35,208 nt of DNA from Burkholderiaceae bacterium (GTDB lineage Bacteria; Pseudomonadota; Gammaproteobacteria; Burkholderiales; Burkholderiaceae_F). Both the position numbers and the translations under genes were made by a program. A model generated the notes under the pieces. The model did not search any database. It worked only from the letters and a program-made list of their open reading frames with translations, and was not told the DNA's origin. This document shows, one piece after another, positions 29,400-35,208 of the stretch; within the stretch, counting starts at the first letter, position 1, and each line of letters begins with the position of its first letter. Location: NCBI GenBank assembly GCA_025055385.1, contig JANWXE010000167.1:1-35208 (forward strand), given 5' to 3'.

Positions 29400-29405
29400 A
29401 TTATA
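29400..29405 (-). promoter_or_regulatory. probable -10 box for tRNA-Asn
   Basis: A perfect TATAAT on the minus strand overlaps the TAA stop codon of the aminotransferase gene and lies 19 bases before the tRNA 5' end, a good distance for a tRNA promoter. No convincing -35 is seen; CTGGAA about 16 bases upstream is the nearest candidate. The tRNA may therefore have its own promoter inside the end of the upstream gene. Confidence 0.45.
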
Positions 29406-30630
29406 GCGAGACTGTTGAGTCTTCCAGCACGCTGGCAAGGGCGCCACAGACGTATTCTATATTGGACGTATTTAGCGCTGCCACGCAGATGCGTCCGGTT
29501 GCGACCGCGTAAATACCATATTCCCGCCGCAAGCGCTCCACCTGTTCAGGCGTTAGGCCCGTATATGAGAACATGCCGCGCTGACGCAACAGAAAGCTGA
29601 AATCGCGTGGCACGCCGTGCCGCCGCAAGCCGTCGACCAGCCGTTCGCGCATCGCTTTGATGCGGTCTCGCATCCCCGCGAGCTCGCGTTCCCATAGCGC
29701 GCGCAAGTCGGCATCGCGCAGGATGGAAGCGACGATGGCCGCCCCATGGGTCGGCGGATTCGAGTAGTTTGTCCTGATGAGGCGTTTGACTTGGCTGAGA
29801 ACGCGGGTCGCTTCGTCGCGATTGGCGGTTACGATTGTGAGCGCACCGACGCGTTCGCCGTACAGTGAGAATGATTTCGAGAAGGAGGAGGCGATAAAAA
29901 CCGGCACCTCGGCGTTAGCCAACAGGCGGACGGCGATGGCATCCTCGTGCAGGCTTTCACCGAACCCTTGATAGGCGATGTCAAGAAACGGAATCAGGGC
30001 GCGGTGCTTAATGATGTCGACAAGCTCTCGCCACTGCTCGAGGCTCAGATCCACGCCGGTTGGGTTGTGGCAACAGGCGTGCAGCACGACAACAGTGTTC
30101 GGTTCCGCATCAGCCAAGGCCTGCGCCATGCCCGCAAAGTCGATACCGTGCGACGATGGGTCGTAGTACGGGTAAGCGGTTACCTCAAAACCGGCGCTTT
30201 CAAAGAGCGCGCGATGATTTTCCCAGCTCGGATTGCTGATGATCGCGCGTACGGTAGGAACGTGACGGCGTAAAAAATCAGCGCCGACTTTCAGCGCTCC
30301 GGTTCCGCCGAGCGCCTGTATGGTGACGACACGTCCGCTGGCGACGGGCTCCGCATCGGCGCCGAACAGCAGCTGTTGTACGGCGGCGTCGTAACTTGCT
30401 AGGCCATCAATCGGTAAGTAACCGCGCGGGTGGGGCGACTTCAGTCGCGCCTGTTCCGCACGCCGGACGGCTTCAAGCAGCGGAATCCGGCCATGTTCAT
30501 CGTAATACACACCAACCCCGAGATTGACCTTGCTTACGCGGGGATCGGCCGCGAAGGCTTCGTTCAGGCCGAGGATCGGATCACGAGGGGCGAGTTCGAC
30601 GCGCTCAAAAATCGGAAACGACGCTGGCAT
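29401..30630 (-). CDS. tyrB: aromatic amino acid (tyrosine/aspartate) aminotransferase
   Basis: 409 residues from the ATG at 30630, chosen because GGAAA lies about ten bases before it. An in-frame ATG at 30639 is an alternative, and the longer upstream frame is not family-like. FERVELAPRDPILGLNEAF is the usual N-terminus of class I aspartate/tyrosine aminotransferases. NLGVGVYYDE, LHACCHNPTGVDL and ASSFSKSFSLYGERVG (PLP Lys252) complete the fold. The final arginine region reads ATGRICVAALNTSNIE. It transaminates aromatic amino acids and aspartate. It is divergent from uvrB, as in related Burkholderiales, and is followed by tRNA-Asn. Confidence 0.93.
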   Translation of the reverse strand: MPASFPIFERVELAPRDPILGLNEAFAADPRVSKVNLGVGVYYDEHGRIPLLEAVRRAEQARLKSPHPRGYLPIDGLASYDAAVQQLLFGADAEPVASGRVVTIQALGGTGALKVGADFLRRHVPTVRAIISNPSWENHRALFESAGFEVTAYPYYDPSSHGIDFAGMAQALADAEPNTVVVLHACCHNPTGVDLSLEQWRELVDIIKHRALIPFLDIAYQGFGESLHEDAIAVRLLANAEVPVFIASSFSKSFSLYGERVGALTIVTANRDEATRVLSQVKRLIRTNYSNPPTHGAAIVASILRDADLRALWERELAGMRDRIKAMRERLVDGLRRHGVPRDFSFLLRQRGMFSYTGLTPEQVERLRREYGIYAVATGRICVAALNTSNIEYVCGALASVLEDSTVSL

Positions 30631-30714
30631 AGATAACATTTCCGGGGCGCGCAAGCGTATCGCGCACCGCGCTAACAAAAGTTCAGAGTCTACACGCGGC
30701 TTTGGGCAGCCCGG

Positions 30715-30750
30715 CCTAGCCGAGCAACAGGTCCTAGCCGAGCAACAGGT
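30715..30750. repeat. 18-bp perfect tandem duplication
   Basis: The unit CCTAGCCGAGCAACAGGT occurs twice head to tail (30715-30732 and 30733-30750) in the spacer between tyrB and uvrB, about 85 bases before the tyrB start. No third copy is visible nearby. It may be a simple replication-slippage duplication; a binding-site role is possible but unsupported. Confidence 0.9.
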
Positions 30751-30884
30751 ATCAGGCGGCTGCGTCCCCCGGCTTGAGGGTGGCTCTGTAACGGATTGAT
30801 TGGGCGTTAAAAAGAGGCAGCACAAGCGAGATAGGCTGGACTAGGTTTTTCTTGCGCCCCGGACTAAAATAAAAGTTTCGCGCG

Positions 30885-30907
30885 CAGATTTTGCGGCGCA
30901 AAATCTG
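30885..30907. promoter_or_regulatory. perfect 23-bp palindrome at the uvrB start
   Basis: CAGATTTTGCG (30885-30895) is followed by one base and then its exact reverse complement CGCAAAATCTG (30897-30907). The uvrB ATG starts at 30909. In RNA this would be a 10-bp hairpin with a three-base loop covering the place where a Shine-Dalgarno should be, and none is seen. In DNA it could be an operator for a dimeric repressor. It does not match the CTGT-N8-ACAG LexA box. TAAAAT at 30865-30870 might be a -10, but its -35 is not clear. Confidence 0.7.
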
Positions 30908-30908
30908 A

Positions 30909-32951
30909 ATGCTTCGGTCCTTTCCAAATTCGCCATTTCAGCTTGCGCAGCCCTTTGCGCCCGCCGGCGATCAGCCGCAGGCGATCGAGCGGCTTGTTGC
31001 TGGGCTGCAGGAAGGCATGGCCTGCCAGACGCTGCTCGGCGTAACAGGTTCAGGCAAAACCTTCACGATGGCCAATGTAATCGCCCGCGTTGGCTGCCCA
31101 GCCTTAATCCTGGCGCCTAACAAGACGCTCGCGGCTCAGTTGTACGCGGAAATGCGCGATTTTTTTCCGCACAACGCCGTGGAGTACTTCGTTTCGTACT
31201 ACGACTATTACCAGCCGGAAGCGTATGTCCCAGCGCGCGACCTTTACATCGAGAAGGACAGCAGCATCAATGAGCATATCGAGCAAATGCGGCTGTCGGC
31301 GACCAAGTCGCTGCTGGAGCGGCGCGACACGATTATCGTTGCGACCGTGTCGGCGATTTATGGCATCGGCAACCCGGCCGATTACCACGCGATGGTCTTG
31401 ATCGTGCGCGTGGGCGATCGTATTAGCCAGCGCGACGTGATTGCCCGTCTAGTATCCATGCAATACCGTCGCTGCGAAAGTGACTTCGCCCGCGGGACGT
31501 TTCGCGTGCGCGGCGACGCGATCGATGTTTTTCCGGCCGAACACGCCGAACTGGCGCTGCGCATCGAATTGCTCGATGACCGTGTCGAGGCGCTGACCCT
31601 CTTTGACCCGCTCACCGGCCAGACGCGCCAGCGCATTTCGCGCTTCGCCGTATATCCGTCGTCGCACTACGTGACGCCAAGGCAGACTGTTCTGCGGGCG
31701 ATCGAAGCGATCAAGGCTGAACTGAAAGAGCGTGTTGAATGGTTTCTCGCGCAGGGCAAACTGCTGGAGGCGCAGCGGCTTGAGCAGCGCACGCGCTTTG
31801 ATCTAGAGATGCTGGCCGAGCTCGGCTTTTGCAAGGGCATCGAGAACTACGCACGGCATCTTTCTGGGGCGCGGCCTGGGGAGCCGCCGCCGACGCTGAT
31901 CGATTATCTGCCGGCCGATGCGGTCATGTTCATCGACGAGTCGCACGTGACCATTCCGCAGTTACAGGGCATGTACCGCGGCGACCGCTCGCGCAAGGAA
32001 ACGTTGGTCGAGTACGGTTTTAGACTGCCATCGGCGTTGGATAACCGCCCGCTGCGTTTCGAAGAGTTCGAGCGCAAAATGCGCCGCTGCATTTTCGTGT
32101 CGGCGACGCCGGGCGACTTTGAGTACGAGCGTTCGTCGCAGGTGGTTGAGCAAGTGGTGCGCCCAACGGGCCTGGTCGACCCGCGGGTGGAGGTGCGACC
32201 GGCGCGTACCCAAGTCGATGATCTGCTATCTGAGATCCGTTTGCGCGTGGGGCGGCAGGAGCGAGTGCTGGTGACGACGCTCACAAAGCGGATGGCGGAG
32301 GACCTAACCGCCTTCCTGGCTGAGCATGGTGTGAAGGTGCGGTACCTGCATTCCGACGTGGACACGGTCGAGCGTGTGGAGATCATTCGTGATCTGCGCG
32401 CCGGTGTCTTCGATGTGCTGGTCGGTATCAACCTGCTGCGCGAAGGGTTGGACTTGCCAGAGGTCTCGTTGGTGGCGATCCTAGATGCGGACAAGGAGGG
32501 TTTCTTGCGGTCGGCACGCTCGTTGGTTCAGACGATCGGGCGGGCCGCCCGCAACCTCCATGGCACGGCCATTTTGTACGCCGATGAGGTGACCGAGTCG
32601 ATGCGGGCGGCAATCGAGGAGACGAACCGCCGGCGCGCAAAGCAGAGCGCCTTTAATGCCGCCCATGGCATCGTGCCGCGTGGCGTGCACAGGGAAGTGC
32701 GCGACTTGATCGATGGCGTGTACGAGCCCTCTCGGCAGTCGGCGAGTGAGCCGATGCTACCCTTCGAAACAATGAGTGAGAAGCAGCTCGCGAAGGAAAT
32801 TCGGCGCCTGGAAAAGGCGATGTATGAACACGCGCGCAATCTGGAATTTGAAAAAGCAGCGCGGGTTCGGGATCAGCTTGCAGCCCTTCGGGCGCGGGTC
32901 TTTGGGGCAACAGGGTGTGCCGAGGCGATCGTGGCCGAACCTGCTGCCTGA
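30909..32951 (+). CDS. uvrB: excinuclease ABC subunit B
   Basis: A 680-residue Uvr[21 protein letters not shown] near residues 43-62 is the Walker A site. [20 protein letters not shown] is the beta-hairpin that inserts into [15 protein letters not shown] is the DESH box, and [20 protein letters not shown] with IGRAARN covers helicase motifs V and VI. The C-terminal UVR motif ([20 protein letters not shown]) binds UvrC. UvrB acts with UvrA and UvrC in nucleotide excision repair. An in-frame TGA lies immediately before the ATG, so the protein cannot start earlier. The N-terminus is shorter than in Burkholderia homologues but keeps the conserved FPNSPFQL. No Shine-Dalgarno is visible; a 23-bp palindrome occupies its place. 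Confidence 0.97.
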   Translation: MLRSFPNSPFQLAQPFAPAGDQPQAIERLVAGLQEGMACQTLLGVTGSGKTFTMANVIARVGCPALILAPNKTLAAQLYAEMRDFFPHNAVEYFVSYYDYYQPEAYVPARDLYIEKDSSINEHIEQMRLSATKSLLERRDTIIVATVSAIYGIGNPADYHAMVLIVRVGDRISQRDVIARLVSMQYRRCESDFARGTFRVRGDAIDVFPAEHAELALRIELLDDRVEALTLFDPLTGQTRQRISRFAVYPSSHYVTPRQTVLRAIEAIKAELKERVEWFLAQGKLLEAQRLEQRTRFDLEMLAELGFCKGIENYARHLSGARPGEPPPTLIDYLPADAVMFIDESHVTIPQLQGMYRGDRSRKETLVEYGFRLPSALDNRPLRFEEFERKMRRCIFVSATPGDFEYERSSQVVEQVVRPTGLVDPRVEVRPARTQVDDLLSEIRLRVGRQERVLVTTLTKRMAEDLTAFLAEHGVKVRYLHSDVDTVERVEIIRDLRAGVFDVLVGINLLREGLDLPEVSLVAILDADKEGFLRSARSLVQTIGRAARNLHGTAILYADEVTESMRAAIEETNRRRAKQSAFNAAHGIVPRGVHREVRDLIDGVYEPSRQSASEPMLPFETMSEKQLAKEIRRLEKAMYEHARNLEFEKAARVRDQLAALRARVFGATGCAEAIVAEPAA

Positions 32952-33121
32952 AACAACGGTCGTCAATGGTAACGAAACTTGTTTGAATCTAAGCAGTCTT
33001 TGGGGTTGGTGTTTTCTTTTGTGTTGAGTGAATCGTGGGAACCATAACTCAGGTGCGGCCGGCACGAACCGGTCAGACGGGCAAACGAAGCGCTAGCCCG
33101 AATCAGAAAAGCGCGACAACA

Positions 33122-33610
33122 GTGACGAAAGTCCTTTTCGTTTGCATGGGCAATATATGCCGCTCGCCGACCGCCGAGGGCGTATTTCGAAAGATGGTGC
33201 GCGACGCGGGTCTCGAGAACAATGTGGTGATCGATTCGGCGGGTACGCACGCGTACCACGTGGGCGAGCCGCCTGACGAGCGTGCTCAACAGGCTGCACG
33301 CAAACGCGGGTACGAAATTGGTGATCTGCGTGCGCGGCAGATCACGCAGGATGATTTTCGCGAGTTCGACCTCATCCTGGCGATGGACTGGGAGAACCTC
33401 GCCTTGCTGCAGCAGCAGTGTCCGCGTCCCTACAAGCACAAACTGCATCTGCTGATGCGCTTTGCCGGCGAGCACGATGCGGCAACGGTACCGGACCCCT
33501 ACTACGGCAGCCCCGAGGGCTTTAACACGGTCCTCGATTATGTGGAAGACGCCTGTCAGGGCTTAATCGAGGTTGTGCGCAAACGTGCTTCGCTGTACGC
33601 GGCTGCCTAG
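33122..33610 (+). CDS. low-molecular-weight protein-tyrosine phosphatase
   Basis: A phosphatase of 162 residues when started at GTG 33122, which gives the family N-terminus VTKVLFVCMGNICRSPTAEG. The frame is open to a GTG at 33035, but the extra 29 residues are unlike the family. The active-site loop is C8-MGNIC-R14-S (CX5R), and the general acid is in VPDPYYGS. IDSAGTHAYHVGEPPDERA is also typical. These enzymes dephosphorylate tyrosine, and sometimes arginine, on proteins. Position between uvrB and iscR is conserved in Burkholderiales. The Shine-Dalgarno is weak for both starts, so the start is uncertain. Confidence 0.92.
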   Translation: MTKVLFVCMGNICRSPTAEGVFRKMVRDAGLENNVVIDSAGTHAYHVGEPPDERAQQAARKRGYEIGDLRARQITQDDFREFDLILAMDWENLALLQQQCPRPYKHKLHLLMRFAGEHDAATVPDPYYGSPEGFNTVLDYVEDACQGLIEVVRKRASLYAAA

Positions 33611-33636
33611 GGGAGCGCAGCGCTCCGGACGGCGAA

Positions 33637-33671
33637 ATTAGTTGACCGAGTTGGTCGGGAAAGCATAAAAT
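33637..33671 (+). promoter_or_regulatory. iscR promoter with probable IscR-type operator
   Basis: TTGACC at 33642-33647 and TAAAAT at 33666-33671, spaced by 18 bases, form a good sigma-70-type promoter. Overlapping the -35 is ATTAGTTGACC-N6-GTCGGGAA, including GACC-N5-GGTC dyad symmetry. It resembles the IscR-bound TAGTTGACC...CTCGGGAAT site upstream of E. coli iscR as I recall it. Autorepression by [2Fe-2S]-IscR is the likely meaning, by analogy. Confidence 0.55.
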
Positions 33672-33681
33672 CTTGACTATG

Positions 33682-33709
33682 GCGCTCGGGATTTAAGCCG
33701 AGCGCTTTT
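33682..33709 (+). terminator. 8-bp GC-rich hairpin with T-run in the iscR leader
   Basis: GCGCTCGG (33682-33689) and CCGAGCGC (33698-33705) pair perfectly around an 8-base loop, followed by TTTT. It looks like an intrinsic terminator. It could end the uvrB-phosphatase transcript, but it also lies just after the predicted iscR start point, so it may attenuate or stabilise the iscR mRNA. Confidence 0.5.
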
Positions 33710-33732
33710 CACCACCGATAGGCGGGATTTCG

Positions 33733-34236
33733 ATGCGACTGACGACCAAAGGTCGGTTCGCCGTCACGGCGATGATTGACTTGGCTTTAAGGCAGCACAA
33801 TGGGCCGGTGACGCTGGCAGGCATCAGCCAGCGTCAGCGGATTTCGCTCTCCTACCTGGAGCAGCTGTTCGGGCGGCTGCGTCGGCATGCGTTGGTGCAG
33901 AGCACGCGTGGTCCCGGAGGCGGATACACGCTGGCGCGGCCGATGTCCGAGGTGTCGGTAGCCGACATCATTTACGCGGTCGATGAACCACTGGATGCCA
34001 CCCAGTGCGGCGGGCGCGAGAACTGCGACAACGACCAGCGTTGCATGACGCATGACCTGTGGGCCAATTTGAACCGAGTCATGGTTGACTACCTTGATTC
34101 GGTCACGCTACAGGATCTCGTTGAGCAGCAGCGCCAGCGGATGGCGCAGCAAGGGTCGGCAGCTCAAGTGGTGGTCGACAGCCGCAAGCGGCGCGACGAG
34201 TTGCCAGCGGATAAGAACCAGACGGTCTTCGGATAA
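33733..34236 (+). CDS. iscR: Rrf2-family Fe-S cluster regulator IscR
   Basis: This 167-residue Rrf2-family regulator begins MRLTTKGRFAVTAMIDLALR. It has a winged helix-turn-helix (ISQRQRISLSYLEQLFGRLR) followed by the wing TRGPGGGYTLARP. The cluster ligands are Cys92, Cys98 and Cys104 with His107 in QCGGRENCDNDQRCMTHDLW, the exact IscR spacing. It senses cellular Fe-S status by binding a [2Fe-2S] cluster and represses the isc operon. The first gene after it is iscS, 12 bases downstream. The leader has an operator-like promoter and a strong hairpin. Confidence 0.97.
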   Translation: MRLTTKGRFAVTAMIDLALRQHNGPVTLAGISQRQRISLSYLEQLFGRLRRHALVQSTRGPGGGYTLARPMSEVSVADIIYAVDEPLDATQCGGRENCDNDQRCMTHDLWANLNRVMVDYLDSVTLQDLVEQQRQRMAQQGSAAQVVVDSRKRRDELPADKNQTVFG

Positions 34237-34248
34237 CCGGGGGGCGCA

Positions 34249-35208
34249 ATGAAGCTGCCGATTTATTTGGATTATTCGGCGACGACGCCGGTTGACCCGC
34301 GCGTGGTCGAAAAAATGTTGCCGTATTTGACCGAGCATTTCGGCAACCCGGCTTCACGAAGCCATGTCTTCGGCTGGACCGCTGAAAAGGCCGTCGAGGA
34401 GGCGCGCGAGCAGGTAGCGGCGCTCGTAAACGCTGATCCGCGCGAGATCATCTTCACCTCGGGTGCAACCGAGTCGATCAACCTGGCGCTAAAAGGGGCC
34501 GCCCATTTTTATCGGGACAAAGGCAAACATCTGGTCACGGTGAAGACCGAGCACAAGGCGACGCTGGATACGATGCGCGAGCTGGAGCGGCAGGGCTTCG
34601 AAGTGACCTATCTTGACGTCGACAGTGGGGGGCTGCTTGACTTGCAGCAGCTCGAGGCAGCCCTGCGCCCGGACACGACGCTGGTCTCGGTCATGTATGT
34701 CAACAATGAGATCGGCGTAATTCAGGACATTCCGGCTATCGGCGAGCTTTGCCGCAGCCGCGGCATCATCTTTCATGTCGATGCTGCCCAGGCTACCGGC
34801 AAGGTGGCAATCGATTTGGCCAATCTAAAAGTGGATTTGATGTCCTTCTCGGCGCACAAAACCTATGGTCCAAAGGGGGTCGGAGCGCTGTTCGTGCGCC
34901 GTAAACCACGCGTGCGCCTAGAAGCGCAAATGCATGGTGGTGGGCACGAACGCGGGCTGCGTTCGGGTACGCTGGCCACGCACCAGATCGTAGGGATGGG
35001 TGAGGCGTTTCGCCTTGCGCGTCTCGAAATGCCCACTGAGGTGGAGCGGATTCGCATGCTGCGCGATCGCCTGTGGGCGGGGTTGAGCCAGATCGAAGAG
35101 GTGTACGTCAATGGCGATATGACGCGGCGCGTCGCGCATAACTTGAACGTCAGTTTTGCCTACGTGGAGGGTGAGTCGCTCATCATGGCAATCAAGGACG
35201 TCGCTGTC
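34249..35208 (+). CDS. iscS: cysteine desulfurase, partial (3' end outside window)
   Basis: The first 320 codons are present; the gene runs off the right edge. [20 protein letters not shown], the PLP-contacting TEHKATLD histidine, [11 protein letters not shown] and the PLP-lysine segment [19 protein letters not shown] (Lys204) are canonical IscS. The catalytic cysteine loop near residue 328 lies just beyond the window. The enzyme takes sulfur from cysteine for Fe-S cluster assembly on IscU and for tRNA thiolation. A GGGGG-rich Shine-Dalgarno precedes the ATG, 12 bases after iscR; iscU, iscA and hscBA would be expected next. Confidence 0.97.
   Translation, partial: MKLPIYLDYSATTPVDPRVVEKMLPYLTEHFGNPASRSHVFGWTAEKAVEEAREQVAALVNADPREIIFTSGATESINLALKGAAHFYRDKGKHLVTVKTEHKATLDTMRELERQGFEVTYLDVDSGGLLDLQQLEAALRPDTTLVSVMYVNNEIGVIQDIPAIGELCRSRGIIFHVDAAQATGKVAIDLANLKVDLMSFSAHKTYGPKGVGALFVRRKPRVRLEAQMHGGGHERGLRSGTLATHQIVGMGEAFRLARLEMPTEVERIRMLRDRLWAGLSQIEEVYVNGDMTRRVAHNLNVSFAYVEGESLIMAIKDVAV

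Noticed and set aside
30631-30825. Upstream extension of tyrB
   Set aside because: It includes the tandem repeat and Cys/Ser/Arg-rich sequence with no family match; the normal N-terminus begins at 30630 or 30639.
30841-30908. LexA/SOS box upstream of uvrB
   Set aside because: No CTGT-N8-ACAG match is present; the palindrome there has a different sequence and much longer arms.
33611-33628. GGAGCGCAGCGCTCC hairpin just after the phosphatase stop as a terminator
   Set aside because: It can form a 6-bp stem, but no T-run follows; the better terminator candidate is at 33682-33709.

Overview
The window looks like chromosomal DNA of a GC-rich betaproteobacterium, most likely order Burkholderiales (Burkholderiaceae or a close relative). 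The main evidence is gene order: leuC-leuD-leuB-asd-fimV-truA-trpF-trpB-trpA-accD-folC-SPOR-cvpA-purF-metZ, and tyrB/uvrB followed by a low-molecular-weight phosphatase gene and iscR-iscS. The protein sequences (AroC, FimV, UvrB, IscR) also fit. This rests on recalled synteny and sequence style, not a database search.

Layout. 1-4096 (minus strand): the 5' end of a fused TRAP permease gene, its TAXI-type binding protein, a small Mpo1/DUF962 membrane protein, an alpha/beta hydrolase and the sulfhydrylase MetY. 4163-6436 (plus): prolyl iminopeptidase, hydroxypyruvate isomerase and a two-CBS-domain protein. 6437-7830: no intact gene; the right half is a shattered amidohydrolase-family pseudogene. 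7868-11000 (plus): chorismate synthase, an MFS transporter and an M48 lipoprotein protease. These converge on a minus-strand intradiol dioxygenase (11010-11738). 11829-28902 (plus): a long, tightly packed biosynthetic series covering leucine, aspartate semialdehyde, FimV, pseudouridine synthase, tryptophan, malonyl-CoA, folate, purine and methionine. Many of its junctions overlap by 1-4 bases. 29024-29287: a small unrecognised gene. 29305-30630 (minus): tRNA-Asn and the aromatic aminotransferase gene. 30909-35208 (plus): uvrB, a tyrosine phosphatase gene, iscR and the 5' part of iscS.

Most genes are housekeeping genes, and I see no phage, IS element, CRISPR array or defence island. The most interesting signals are regulatory RNA or DNA structures. 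A SAM-II-type riboswitch lies between purF and metZ, followed by an intrinsic terminator whose U-tract touches the metZ ATG. A perfect 23-bp palindrome ends one base before the uvrB start, where no Shine-Dalgarno is visible. An operator-like promoter and an 8-bp GC-rich hairpin precede iscR. There is also an 18-bp perfect tandem duplication in the tyrB/uvrB spacer. The broken amidohydrolase gene and unexplained DNA beside it suggest local gene decay in an otherwise compact chromosome.
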